64,000 bases of DNA from an uncultured Erythrobacter sp. (GTDB lineage: Bacteria > Pseudomonadota > Alphaproteobacteria > Sphingomonadales > Sphingomonadaceae). Shown here one piece after another: positions 17,904 to 26,784 of the stretch. The DNA lies in assembly GCA_913055155.1 (NCBI GenBank), contig CAJXJR010000004.1, forward strand, positions 1 through 64,000, in the 5' to 3' direction. Position numbers and translations under genes: made by a program. Numbering within the stretch: the first letter of the stretch is position 1; the number at the start of each line of letters is the position of its first letter. Below the pieces are notes generated by a model. It saw only the letters and a program-made list of their open reading frames with translations. It had not been told where the DNA came from and searched no databases.

Positions 17904-18646
17904 GGGGAAAGGATCCCTTCGAATACCGGCAGCCGCTCGAAAGGAAGCACGCTCGCACTGAGGCAAAGCTGCTTGTCTTTCAGCTGCTCTCGGGATCCGA
18001 ATTGATCCGAATGCTGCTCACCTGACACTGCCATGGCCTGTCAGATGCAAGGTTCTATCTGCCTCTGCGCAGACTCGAAGTCAAGCCTTAAGTTTCTGAT
18101 TTAATTGACAATGAATCTGTTGCATGCCGCCAACTGAAGGACAGCCATTCCTGTTTCTCGGAAACAGGAAAAGGATTTCACGGGGGGCAAGTCTCTGTTC
18201 TTTAATCGGAAAGCGCACCAATGTGCATGCAGGACAAGCGAAATGCGCCCTGTTTTTCCGGCCATAACAGGAAACTGCAAAATCGCTTGTCACCACCCCC
18301 TGCACGATAAGTCCATGGAATCCCGATTCATCAGGGTCGCATCCTCGTGAGTTGTCAGCAGCGGGTACGGTTTCGGGTCGGGGCGCTAACTAACGGATAG
18401 TCAGCGATATCAGATATTCGGGATGCTTGAGCGCAGCGGTTGGGCTGCGATGGGCTCGAAGAGCTTCATCTGGCGCCTATTCTTGGCGCCCAACGCAGTT
18501 CGCAACAATCACGAGCCACTTTCAGACGGATCGACCATCCCCCCGTATACGGATATATGTGCAAGAGCAGTCGCCAAACCTTTACGTTGCTTGCGACCTC
18601 GTGCAGCTTGCTGACGAACCTAACCTGAAGGTCCCGATAGATCCTG
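17904..18646. other. about 740-base region with no firm gene
   Basis: Several short frames overlap here in different phases. One plus-strand frame (18427-18654) ends with the protein-like IRIYVQEQSPNLYVACDL and runs into the next small frame, but it has no recognisable family. I see no firm gene and no clear terminator. Confidence 0.35.
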
Positions 18647-18862
18647 GTGCTTAATTCCTACATGCTTCTCGGCGCTGCAACCGGCATATTTATCGGTTTG
18701 ATATACATCGTGCGAGATTATCTTCTTGCTCGGAAGTCCTTGAAGAGCTTTCGAACGACGCTTGCCCGCTTCAGAGCAATTGAGTGGATCAGTGGGATTG
18801 GGAGAGAGCGTCAAAAGAGGCTGATGCACCTGCCGGCAGAAGGCCAAAAAGAAAAACCGTAG
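18647..18862 (+). CDS. small putative single-helix membrane protein
   Basis: A 71-residue frame starts at GTG 18647 (or ATG 18662) and has one helix, MLLGAATGIFIGLIYIVRDY, followed by a basic tail (RKSLKSFRTTLARFRAIEW). The hydrophobic then positive layout is that of a small inner-membrane protein. There is no recognised family and no strong ribosome-binding site, so this is tentative. Confidence 0.3.
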   Translation: MLNSYMLLGAATGIFIGLIYIVRDYLLARKSLKSFRTTLARFRAIEWISGIGRERQKRLMHLPAEGQKEKP

Positions 18863-18999
18863 AAGGATTGAATTCCGGCTCCTGGGCAACACCAGGTGCG
18901 GTGGCCGTGGGAGTGAATAGTATGGAACCGGTTTTCGTGAACTTGCGGGGGTTGTTTCTAGCCGAGTAAGCAAAGCTGCCTTGGCGATCTCGCTCGCTC

Positions 19000-19848
19000 A
19001 TGCATGGTTTTTCGAAAGTCTCTTCAATGTGGCTGCAGAAATTGCTCGTCGCCCTGGCTGCCGCCTATGCTGTCACAGCCCTAGTTGCCTACTTCGCGCA
19101 AACTTGGATCCTATTTCCAGCCAGTTCGTCCGGAGGGGCGTTGGCGCTTCCTGCCGCTGGTGAGCGAATAACCTGCGAGACCCCCGACGGTGAAAGGCTG
19201 CACGGAGTTCGAATTTCGCCTTCAATGCGCACGAGCGCACAACGCAAGATCGTGCTCGGCTTTGGCGGGAACGCTTGGAACGCGGAACACATGGCAGGTT
19301 ACCTCTCTGAGATTTTCCCAGCTCACGAGGTCGTCACGTTCCACTACCGTGGCTACCGCCCAAGCACGGGAAGCCCGAGTGCCGCAGCGCTGCTCAATGA
19401 TGCCCCAGTCGTCTACGATTGTGCAACGGAAGGGGCCGACCCTGCTGGTGTCGTCGCGGTAGGTTTTAGTATTGGGACTGGACCCGCAGTTAGGCTCGCA
19501 CGAGAGCGGCACCTTGATGGTCTTATCCTTGTTACGCCTTTTGACTCGCTCGAGGAGTTGGCGCGCCATCATTATGGTTGGTTGCCTGTACAGCTATTGC
19601 TGCGTCACCAGATGTCCCCGGCCGAGGAGCTTCGAGATGTGACAACGCCCGTTGCGCTTATTGCCGCGGCGCAGGACGGCATCATTACACCCGAACGCAC
19701 ATCTCCGCTGAGGCGATCAGCACAATCCTTGGTCATGGACCGAACCATCGACAATGCTGGCCACAACGACATCTACGGGAACCCGCAATTTGAGACTGCT
19801 TTACAAAATGCGATGAGGTCAATCATGCTTCAACCAGACGGCACATAG
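19000..19848 (+). CDS. alpha/beta hydrolase, membrane-anchored
   Basis: The 282-residue protein has an N-terminal anchor (WLQKLLVALAAAYAVTALVA), then a BEM46-like alpha/beta hydrolase fold. The nucleophile elbow is GFSIGTG, the acid is in AAQDGIITP and the histidine in NAGHNDIY, so the Ser-Asp-His triad is complete. An alternative start at the ATG at 19027 (MWLQKLL) would put the anchor at the very N-terminus. Substrate unknown. It is the last gene before the tRNA-Gln boundary. Confidence 0.82.
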   Translation: MHGFSKVSSMWLQKLLVALAAAYAVTALVAYFAQTWILFPASSSGGALALPAAGERITCETPDGERLHGVRISPSMRTSAQRKIVLGFGGNAWNAEHMAGYLSEIFPAHEVVTFHYRGYRPSTGSPSAAALLNDAPVVYDCATEGADPAGVVAVGFSIGTGPAVRLARERHLDGLILVTPFDSLEELARHHYGWLPVQLLLRHQMSPAEELRDVTTPVALIAAAQDGIITPERTSPLRRSAQSLVMDRTIDNAGHNDIYGNPQFETALQNAMRSIMLQPDGT

Positions 19849-20295
19849 CATCAGACTGTCCGCACTTGGGTCGTCAGCAGCCAGTCCGGTACTGGATTCC
19901 AGTTGCCGATTTGCCGGAGAGCGTTCGGCAGCTGGTGACGCCGGTATTTCTGCCAATTTTCCGGCAATTGCGCCCCGTCGCTACCGGAGCCACTCGTGTT
20001 CGCAGCGCTTTAGTGTTGTAAGTTCTGCAAGACAAACCTTAGCTTCAGTCCGCTCTGCCGCATCTTTTGTGACTCATTCTCTTGTGTTGGTGAGGCCCGC
20101 AGAGTTCGAGGCCGCGGACGCAATCTGCACGCACGGGATATTTGAAAGCAACGTCGCTCAAGGACACCTGCAGGCGCATCCAAGGTGCACAAAACCGCTG
20201 CGAAGATCCTGAGATGTCGGACAACTAGCTGTGATCAATTGCACGCGTGATCGACCAGACAGGATCGCGCGAACATTGATTAGGAGATGGGAAAG
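19849..20295. other. intergenic region next to tRNA-Gln
   Basis: No gene is seen in these 447 bases. They lie directly downstream of the tRNA-Gln 3' end, where an integrase gene or attachment site might be expected. I found neither, nor an obvious copy of the tRNA 3' end elsewhere on the left side. Confidence 0.4.
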
Positions 20296-20369
20296 TGGAT
20301 GCCCCGTGAGGATTCGAACCTCAATTGACGGAGTCAGAGTCCGTAGTCTTACCATTAGACGACGGGGCA
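20296..20369 (-). tRNA. tRNA-Gln (anticodon CTG)
   Basis: The minus strand folds as a tRNA. The acceptor stem is TGCCCCG/CGGGGCA. The anticodon stem is ACGGA/TCCGT around the loop CTCTGAC, giving anticodon CUG for CAG codons. The T arm is TGAGG-TTCGAAT-CCTCA and CCA is encoded at the 3' end (20296-20298). It sits where the low-GC left half meets the GC-rich right half, a usual insertion site for islands. Confidence 0.95.
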
Positions 20370-20427
20370 GTAAGGAGCGCGCCATTAACGCTGGCTCGGG
20401 ATTCGGTCAACCCTTGCAAGACGCGCT

Positions 20428-20844
20428 TCAGTCTGCGGCGGTCCACACACGCGTGCGGCAGAAGAAGGCGACACAGCCCTTTACTTCCAGCGAGCCATTG
20501 GCGGCCGGTCGCACTTCGGTACGATAGGTTTCGCCATCTTCCGGATTGTAAACCTCGCCGCGCCAGGCGCCGTCGTCCCAGCGCAAATCCTTGAGGATGG
20601 TGATCCCCAGGATTGGCCGGTCGCGCAGGGCCGGGTCGTCGTTGTGTACGTCGTTGTCCGGCTCGCCCGGCTTGCGGCGGATGATGCGGGTGATCTGACC
20701 GCAGCGTGCATTGCCGCAGGGAGCCACGGTGATCTCGGTATAGCCGCCCGAATCGACATAGGTGCCATCGATGCTCCGCTGTGCGACCGCGGGCGATGCC
20801 AGCAGAGCGGCGGCTACTGCAGCGCTTGCCAGAGTGTGTTTCAT
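20428..20844 (-). CDS. DUF2147 domain secreted protein
   Basis: After a signal peptide (MKHTLASAAVAAALLASPAVAQ) the protein has the DUF2147 pattern: IDGTYVDSGGYTEITVAPCG, LGITILKDLRWD, AWRGEVYNPEDGETY and CVAFFCRTRVW. The cysteine pairs suggest periplasmic disulphides. I chose the ATG at 20844, with GGAGGGG about 9 bases upstream; ATG 20853 lies too close to that site. Function is unknown for the family. It is the first core gene beyond the tRNA. Confidence 0.85.
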   Translation of the reverse strand: MKHTLASAAVAAALLASPAVAQRSIDGTYVDSGGYTEITVAPCGNARCGQITRIIRRKPGEPDNDVHNDDPALRDRPILGITILKDLRWDDGAWRGEVYNPEDGETYRTEVRPAANGSLEVKGCVAFFCRTRVWTAAD

Positions 20845-20902
20845 GCGTCCCATGCCCCTCCATAGGCCCGAACGGGCTGAATGGCTCCTAATTTCACGGA
20901 CT

Positions 20903-21889
20903 TCAAGCGGAGCAGCTCGCCCCGCCCAGCACGCAGAAGCGGGCGCAATGCGGGTGGTTGAGCGGAACCTCGCGGTCGGCCTCGGCCACCGTGTCGCCAA
21001 GGTCGAAGCCCGGATCGTAGGGCAGCAGGGTGCAGGCAACGACGCGCGGGGTCGGCTCTCCCTTGCGGTGCACCACCATGCGGCTGCTGGCGCACATCAC
21101 CTCGTCCGGCGACTTGCCGAGAATGTCCCAGCAGCCGGTGGTGATTTCGGCAATGTCGGCATCGGCATCCATTTCCGGAAACAGCACCAGCCGCGCCGGA
21201 TCGGCCGTGTCGATGGCGATCCCCTCTGCTGCGAACAGCGCGGCATAGGCAGCGCGCGCCTCTCCCTCGCTTTCGCCCGCCAGGTGTCGCCCGGCCGCCG
21301 CCAGTGAAAAGCCGTGGTCCGACAGCCAGCGCAAGCCCGCCAGCATCGGTTCCCAGCTGCCCGGCCCCCGCTCGGCCTCGTGCACGGCCCTCGTGTGGTG
21401 ATCGACGGAGACGCGGATCGTCAGCTTGCCGCCATAGGCCTCGCGCAAGCGCAGCAGCGCGCTCTCATGGCGGCGCATGGGCGCCATCGCGTTGGAAAGC
21501 ACCAGCACCTCGTGCCCGCGCGACAGGGCATCCTCCACCATCGCGATGATGTCGGGATTCATGAACGGCTCGCCGCCTGTAAAGCCGATCTCGCGCACGC
21601 CCATCCCGGCGATTTCATCGAGGAACCGCGCCACGTCCTGCGCCGCCATGTAGACCAGCGCATCGTTGGTGGGGCTGCTTTCGATATAGCAGTTGGCGCA
21701 AGCAAGGTTGCACAGCGTGCCGGTGGCAAACCACAGGGTATCGAGGTGGCGCAGCCCCACATGCGCGCGCGGCTCTCCCTTGGCGGTCACCAACGGGTCG
21801 GTGAACTTGGCGGGCAGCAGGCGCTTGCCATCAACCGCGAATGGCGAAGGCCCGGCAGGCGCGTTGCGGCTTTTCGAACGGCTCGCCAT
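20903..21889 (-). CDS. radical SAM protein in arsenic-type cluster
   Basis: The 328-residue radical SAM enzyme binds the [4Fe-4S] cluster through CNLACANC (CxxxCxxC), followed by GFTGGEPFMNPDI (GGE motif). The C-terminal portion holds further cysteines (TTGCWDIL, VMCASS, VVACTL, HCARFCVLGGASC), which could bind auxiliary clusters. It does not look like ArsS, the radical SAM enzyme of arsenosugar synthesis, whose core is different. The ATG at 21889 shares one base with the stop of the flavoprotein gene (TGATG), so the two are co-translated. Reaction unknown. Confidence 0.82.
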   Translation of the reverse strand: MASRSKSRNAPAGPSPFAVDGKRLLPAKFTDPLVTAKGEPRAHVGLRHLDTLWFATGTLCNLACANCYIESSPTNDALVYMAAQDVARFLDEIAGMGVREIGFTGGEPFMNPDIIAMVEDALSRGHEVLVLSNAMAPMRRHESALLRLREAYGGKLTIRVSVDHHTRAVHEAERGPGSWEPMLAGLRWLSDHGFSLAAAGRHLAGESEGEARAAYAALFAAEGIAIDTADPARLVLFPEMDADADIAEITTGCWDILGKSPDEVMCASSRMVVHRKGEPTPRVVACTLLPYDPGFDLGDTVAEADREVPLNHPHCARFCVLGGASCSA

Positions 21890-23304
21890 CAGAGCGCCCG
21901 CCGCATCCGGGCCAGCAGACCGGCCCAGCGTTTGGGCCAGGTGCCGAACACGGTCGGCTCCCAAGCCTTGAACGCCGCCGCCTTCACGATCTCCACCCGC
22001 GTGGGATAGGAAATCACCGCCCCGCCCATGTCGAAGGTGCCGCTCTTGCCAGTAATCAGCTGCGTGAAGGGCAGCAGCAATTCGCCGGCATTGACCCCGC
22101 ATATGGACGCGCCGACAACTTTCTTCCCCTTCAGCATGACCTTGCAATGCCCCTGATCGGTCCCTTCGGCAATGGCCCGGTCATTGTGGTCGAAATGCTC
22201 GGTAACGACGCGCAAGGCATCTCCGTAGGCATCGCGCGCTTCGCTTTCGGTCATGCCGACCTGCGCCACTTCGGGCTCGGTATAGGTGCACCAGGGCAAC
22301 GCTCGCCAGTCGACCTTGGTCGGCATGCCCAGCGCGATTTCCAGCACCACGTTGGAGCCTTCGTAGCCCGAGACATGGGTCAGCCGCGGCCCTTCGCGGC
22401 AATCGCCGATGGCATAGATGTGCTTCAGGTTCGTGCGCCGCCGCGCATCCACCTTGATGCCGTTCCCGCCCAGTTCGATGCCCAGTTCCTCCAGCCCGTA
22501 ACCCTTGGTGCGCGCCTTGCGCCCCACGGCCACCAGCAGGTGCGTGCCGGCAATCGCTTCGCCGCCTCCCGTGGTTACAGTGATTGCGCCGGCTCCGCCC
22601 GAAACCTTCGCGGCCTTGCCGGTGACAAAGCGCACGCCCTCGCCTTCCATCACCGCCTTCACCAAAGCCACGCTGTCGCGATCATCGCGGCTCATCAGTT
22701 CGCCCGGCTCGATCACCGTGACCTGGCTACCAAGCCGGCGGAAGCTCTGCGCCATTTCCATGCCGATCACTCCCCCGCCCACGATGACAAGGTGGTCCGG
22801 CTGCTCGGTCAGTTCGAACAGGTTCTCGTTGGTGAGGTAAGGCACTTCGGCCAGCCCCTCGATCGGCGGCGCCGCGGGGCCGGAGCCTGTGGCAATGACG
22901 ATTCGCGGCGCGGTCAGCGTGCGTCCGTCCACCGCGACCGATTTCGGCCCTGTCAGCCTGGCCCAGCCCAGGATCACCTCGCAGCCCATGTCCTCGAACC
23001 GCTCTACCGAATCGTGCGGCTCGATCCGTTCGATGGCGTGGTGCACGTGGCGATGCACCGCGCTCCAGTCCACCACAGGCGCGGCCAGTTGCACCCCGGC
23101 ACGCTTTTCCTCGCGCGCTTCGGCGGCGCGCCGGGCCGCCGCGATCAGCGCCTTCGACGGCACGCAGCCGTTGTTCAGGCACTCGCCGCCCATCTTGTTG
23201 CCCTCGATCAAGGCAGTCTTTAGGCCAAATAGCGCGCAGCCGCCGGCTGCGGTAAGTCCTGCAGCACCGCCGCCGATCACGATCACGTCATGCGTGTATT
23301 CCAA
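21889..23304 (-). CDS. mercuric-reductase/lipoamide-dehydrogenase-like flavoprotein
   Basis: The protein of about 471 residues has the pyridine nucleotide-disulphide oxidoreductase layout. The FAD site is VIVIGGGAAGLTAAGG and the redox-active disulphide is GGECLNNGCVPSKAL. The NAD(P)H site is LVIVGGGVIGMEMAQ, with TNLKHIYAIGDC and a C-terminal dimerisation domain. The usual HxHPTxxE motif is replaced by ISYPTRVEI. I chose TTG 23304 (preceded by GGGGAG) because the longer frame to 23376 adds residues outside the fold. Upstream lies the divergent arsM-like gene, about 100 bases away. Its electron acceptor is unknown; a metalloid or disulphide is plausible. Confidence 0.85.
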   Translation of the reverse strand: MEYTHDVIVIGGGAAGLTAAGGCALFGLKTALIEGNKMGGECLNNGCVPSKALIAAARRAAEAREEKRAGVQLAAPVVDWSAVHRHVHHAIERIEPHDSVERFEDMGCEVILGWARLTGPKSVAVDGRTLTAPRIVIATGSGPAAPPIEGLAEVPYLTNENLFELTEQPDHLVIVGGGVIGMEMAQSFRRLGSQVTVIEPGELMSRDDRDSVALVKAVMEGEGVRFVTGKAAKVSGGAGAITVTTGGGEAIAGTHLLVAVGRKARTKGYGLEELGIELGGNGIKVDARRRTNLKHIYAIGDCREGPRLTHVSGYEGSNVVLEIALGMPTKVDWRALPWCTYTEPEVAQVGMTESEARDAYGDALRVVTEHFDHNDRAIAEGTDQGHCKVMLKGKKVVGASICGVNAGELLLPFTQLITGKSGTFDMGGAVISYPTRVEIVKAAAFKAWEPTVFGTWPKRWAGLLARMRRAL

Positions 23305-23405
23305 GGAGTTCTCCCCAGCCCGGTAATGGGCGTAACCTTTCCAGGATGGCCGACGAAGCTTCCAGCGTCCATGCATCCTTTCGGACCTGAGGGAAAAACA
23401 GTTTC

Positions 23406-24455
23406 ATGAACCTAGAGAATTCGCAGAATTACTACGGCAAGGTGCTGGAAGGATCGGGCGACCTGCGCACCGATGCCTGCTGCACATTCGAAATGCCTTC
23501 GCCTTCGGTGCGCGAGGCGCTGCGCAACGTGCACGAGGAAGTGAAGGCGCGCTACTACGGCTGCGGCCTGGTCGTGCCGCAGGCGCTGGAAGAGGCCCGG
23601 GTGCTCGACCTGGGTTCGGGCAGCGGGCAGGATGCCTACCTGCTGGCGCAGCTGGTGGGCCCGAACGGCAGCGTCACCGGCGTCGATGCCACGCCCGAAC
23701 AGTTGGCCGTGGCCAATGCCCACAAGCAATGGCACGCTGATCGCTTCGGCTTTGCCAATGTCGATTTCGTCGAGGGCGATATCGTGAAGCTCGACCAGCT
23801 GGGGCTGGAGCCGGAAAGCTTCGACGTGATCGTCTCCAACTGCGTCATCAACCTGGTGGCAGACAAGCCCGCCGTGTTCGCCGCCGCGCACAAGCTGCTG
23901 AAGCCGGGTGGAGAGCTGTATTTCTCCGATGTCTATGCCGACAGGCGGGTGCCCGCGCAGCTGCTGAACGATCCGGTGCTGCACGGCGAATGCCTTTCCG
24001 GCGCGCTGTACTGGGGCGATTTCGACCGCATCGCCAAGGCTGCGGGCTTCGCCGATCCGCGCCTTGTCACCGACCGTCCGATGGCGATCAACGATGCCGA
24101 AATTGCCGCAAAGCTGGCCGGCATCAACTTCGTCTCCGCCACCTATCGCCTGTTCAAGCTGGCCGGCCTGGAGCCGCAGTGCGAGGACTATGGCCAGGCG
24201 GTGGTCTACAAGGGCACCGTGCCCGAGAACGAGGCCATGTTCGAGCTGGATGCCCACCACGCGATAGAAGCAGGGCGCGTGTTCCCCGTGTGCGGCAACA
24301 GCTGGCTGATGCTGGCGGAAACACGCTTTGCCCCGCATTTCGACTTCATCGGCGATTTCAGTCGCCATTACGGCGTCTTCCCCGGCTGCGGCACTGCCGT
24401 GCCCTTCGGCCAGTCGGACGCCAATCCAGCCAAGCCGGAGGCGCCGTGTTGCTGA
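23406..24455 (+). CDS. arsM: ArsM-like arsenite methyltransferase
   Basis: The 349-residue methyltransferase has SAM motif I VLDLGSGSGQDAYL (residues 67-80). It also has the cysteine positions characteristic of ArsM: YYGCG (C53), SNCVINL (C146) and GECLSGALYWGDF (C196), plus an N-terminal pair DACC (C25, C26) and a terminal CC. Cys53, Cys146 and Cys196 correspond to the As(III)-binding thiols known from algal ArsM. The enzyme would methylate arsenite with SAM. It divergently faces the flavoprotein gene, and its last 10 bases overlap the SDR gene, so it is translationally coupled to it. Confidence 0.88.
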   Translation: MNLENSQNYYGKVLEGSGDLRTDACCTFEMPSPSVREALRNVHEEVKARYYGCGLVVPQALEEARVLDLGSGSGQDAYLLAQLVGPNGSVTGVDATPEQLAVANAHKQWHADRFGFANVDFVEGDIVKLDQLGLEPESFDVIVSNCVINLVADKPAVFAAAHKLLKPGGELYFSDVYADRRVPAQLLNDPVLHGECLSGALYWGDFDRIAKAAGFADPRLVTDRPMAINDAEIAAKLAGINFVSATYRLFKLAGLEPQCEDYGQAVVYKGTVPENEAMFELDAHHAIEAGRVFPVCGNSWLMLAETRFAPHFDFIGDFSRHYGVFPGCGTAVPFGQSDANPAKPEAPCC

Positions 24456-25495
24456 AGGTTCTTGTCACGGGTGCTGCCGGGCTGATCGGCGGCGAAGTCT
24501 GCGCCCGGCTGGCGGCGCGCGGGCACACGGTCACGGCCATGGTGCGCAAGACCCGCGAGGTGCGCGGCAACGATGGCGCGCAGGTCGAAGGAGTGCAGGT
24601 CCTCTCCGGCGATATCACCCGGCCGCTGATGGGGCTGGACCCGTCAGCCATCGATGCAGACCTGGTGATCCATTGCGCCGCCAACCTGGAATTCGATGCG
24701 CCCCTGCCCACGCTGGCGGCGGTGAATGTAGAGGGAACGCGCAACGCGCTGGCTTTCGCCAAGGCGGCAGGCGCGGGCTTCCTGCATGTTAGCACCGCCT
24801 ATGTCTGCGGCCAGCGAGACGGGCCGATTGCCGAAGGCGCGGTGCGCAGCGGCACGCGCTTCACCAACAATTACGAAGCCAGCAAGGCCCTGGCAGAAGC
24901 GGCGGTGGCGGCCAGCGGCGTGCCATGCGCCGTAGCCCGCCCCTCGATCGTGCTGGGCGACCACGCCAAGGGCGCGATCCGCGATTTTCCCTCGCTGTGC
25001 ACCGTGTTCCGACTGATGGCGCGAGGCAAGGTGGGGGTGTTCCCCACGCAAGATCAGGCGACGCTCGACCTGGTGCCGCTATGCTACGTGGCAGAAGGGA
25101 TCGCGCGGCTGGCCGAACGGTTCGACGCGGCGAAGGGTGGCTATTTCCACCTCGTTGCCAGCCAGCCGCTGCCTGCTGCCGAACTGGCGCACGGCGTGGC
25201 AAGGGTTGCGCATTTCCCCGATCCGCAAGTGGTCGACGCCGATGGCTTCGATGCGGGCAGACTGGGTTCGGCGGAACGGCAGCTGCTCACCCGCATGATG
25301 CGGACCTTCGGCCCCTATTTCACCCGCAACCCGCGCTTCGACGATACAAAATTCCGCGCGCTGACCGGGCTGGACTGTCCGGCGACGGACAGCGCCTGGC
25401 TCGACCGCCTGATCGCCTACGGCATCGCGGTGGGCTACTTGCCCAAAGCCGGGCCTAGCGAACGTCCGGGTAGTGCTTCTCGAGCCGCTGCCTAG
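24446..25495 (+). CDS. extended SDR oxidoreductase/epimerase-like
   Basis: The 349-residue protein starts at a GTG (24446) preceded by GGAGG and overlapping arsM by 10 bases. It has a Rossmann motif VTGAAGLIGGEV, an active-site-like STAYVCG stretch and the catalytic NNYEASKA (YxxxK), as in extended SDR proteins. It probably acts on a nucleotide sugar or thioester; the substrate is unknown. The last 41 bases overlap the convergent glycosyltransferase. Its coupling to arsM suggests a modified-sugar pathway. Confidence 0.82.
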   Translation: MLLKVLVTGAAGLIGGEVCARLAARGHTVTAMVRKTREVRGNDGAQVEGVQVLSGDITRPLMGLDPSAIDADLVIHCAANLEFDAPLPTLAAVNVEGTRNALAFAKAAGAGFLHVSTAYVCGQRDGPIAEGAVRSGTRFTNNYEASKALAEAAVAASGVPCAVARPSIVLGDHAKGAIRDFPSLCTVFRLMARGKVGVFPTQDQATLDLVPLCYVAEGIARLAERFDAAKGGYFHLVASQPLPAAELAHGVARVAHFPDPQVVDADGFDAGRLGSAERQLLTRMMRTFGPYFTRNPRFDDTKFRALTGLDCPATDSAWLDRLIAYGIAVGYLPKAGPSERPGSASRAAA

Positions 25496-26177
25496 TGCCG
25501 AAGGCCCACATAAGGCCCACCTTCAGGTAGATCCAGTTCGCCTTCAGCGCGCCCCATTCGGCAATCCGCCGGTCTGACGTGCGCACCGTGCGCGGCACCA
25601 GTCGCACCCGGCCAAGCTCGGCCATGCGGATGCACAGGTCGGCCTCCTCCATCACCTTTGCCTCCGGATCGCAGCCACCGGACTTGAGGAAGTCGGTCTT
25701 GCGAAAGAACATGGCATGGTCGCCGAACAGCAGCCGTGCGCCCTTGAAGAACAGCCGCGGGCGGAACAGCAGCGGCGCGTACCAGGTCTTGGCCAAGTTG
25801 TGCGCCGTGGTGCCCCAGCGCGTCTTTTCCCCGGTGATGATGGGGGTGAAGCCCGCCAGCGCGACCTTGGGATCGGCCAGCACCTGCTCGATCACCGCCA
25901 CCAAGTCCGGCGGCGGCACGGTATCGGCATGCAGCACGCAGACGTTGTGCGCCGTGGCCACCGCCACGCCCGCGTTGATCTGGCGCCCGCGCCCGCGCTC
26001 GGTCTCGATCACCCGCCAGCCCGCCTCCCTCACCAGCTGCACGGTACGATCGCCGCTGCCGCCATCGACCACCAGCACTTCGGCAGGCGGCGGATCGAGG
26101 CGCCCAACGTTGGCGATCAGTGCCGGCAGCGCGGCCTCTTCGTTGAGAGTCGGGACCAGCAGGCAGGTGTCGCTCAC
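25455..26177 (-). CDS. GT2 glycosyltransferase of the arsenosugar-associated type (TIGR04283-like)
   Basis: The protein begins VSDTCLLVPTLNEEAALPAL and has VDGGSGDRTVQLV and VLHADTVPPPDL, then FGDHAMFFRKTDF and EADLCIRM, all as in the TIGR04283 GT2 family named for arsenosugar biosynthesis clusters. I chose GTG 26177 because GTGA gives a 4-base overlap with the upstream gene stop; the frame extends to 26195. It should transfer a sugar to an arsenic-containing or related acceptor; this is inferred from family and context. Confidence 0.8.
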   Translation of the reverse strand: MSDTCLLVPTLNEEAALPALIANVGRLDPPPAEVLVVDGGSGDRTVQLVREAGWRVIETERGRGRQINAGVAVATAHNVCVLHADTVPPPDLVAVIEQVLADPKVALAGFTPIITGEKTRWGTTAHNLAKTWYAPLLFRPRLFFKGARLLFGDHAMFFRKTDFLKSGGCDPEAKVMEEADLCIRMAELGRVRLVPRTVRTSDRRIAEWGALKANWIYLKVGLMWAFGTRQRLEKHYPDVR

Positions 26178-26755
26178 GGCAGCAGCTCGGGCCACTTGGC
26201 CAGGTCTTCGGGCCTGTCGCAGTCGTCCAGCTGCTCCAGCAGGCGATAGGGCAGGTTAAGTGCCAGCAGGCGCTCTTCGGTCGCTTTCAGCATCCTTTCG
26301 GTGCCCCAAGGCATGTCGCGCCAGATTTGCGGGATTTCTTCCCTGAAACCAAGCAGGTAATAGCCGCCATCGCTGGCAGGGCCGATCACCGCCGGCACCT
26401 GTTCCAAAGCCCTCGCCGCATCGCGCAGGTGCCCCGCTGTCAGCCCCGGAATATCCGCCCCCAGCACCACGCCCGGCGCCGGGACTCGCGCCAGCCGCGC
26501 GCCAAGATCGCCCTCGCCCTGCTCCACCAGCGGCACGTCCTCGCCCAGCCAGGCGGCAAAGTCCTGCGCCGCAGCGCCGGTGAAATGGACCGCGAAGGGC
26601 AGTCCGCTGGCGCGCACCGTTGCCATGGTCCGCTCCACCAGGCGGCGGTGGAGATCGGCTGCGCCTTGCTCTCCCAGCAAGGGGGCAAGGCGGGTCTTCG
26701 CCATGCCTGCACGAGGATACTTCGCGATCAGCGCGATGGTCGGTGCCGTAGTCAT
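26174..26755 (-). CDS. DUF2064/TIGR04282-like sugar transferase of arsenosugar clusters
   Basis: The 193-residue protein has IALIAKYPRAGMAKTRLAPL, GVVLGADIPGLT and IGPASDGGYYLLGF, the hallmarks of the TIGR04282/DUF2064 group of small nucleotidyl/glycosyltransferases. It is co-oriented with the TIGR04283-like gene with a GTGA overlap. The start is ATG 26755; another in-frame ATG at 26785 has no better ribosome-binding site. Both members of this pair occur together in clusters with ArsM. The acceptor is not known. Confidence 0.8.
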   Translation of the reverse strand: MTTAPTIALIAKYPRAGMAKTRLAPLLGEQGAADLHRRLVERTMATVRASGLPFAVHFTGAAAQDFAAWLGEDVPLVEQGEGDLGARLARVPAPGVVLGADIPGLTAGHLRDAARALEQVPAVIGPASDGGYYLLGFREEIPQIWRDMPWGTERMLKATEERLLALNLPYRLLEQLDDCDRPEDLAKWPELLP

Positions 26756-26784
26756 GACGAGGGGTCTAACCGCTGGACGCGGCA

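Noticed and set aside
18081-18305. Minus-strand small frame in the gap
   Set aside because: Odd composition, no ribosome-binding site, no family; nothing supports it.
20296-20369. Attachment-site duplication of the tRNA-Gln 3' end
   Set aside because: I looked for a second copy of the T-arm and acceptor sequence on the left side by eye and found none.
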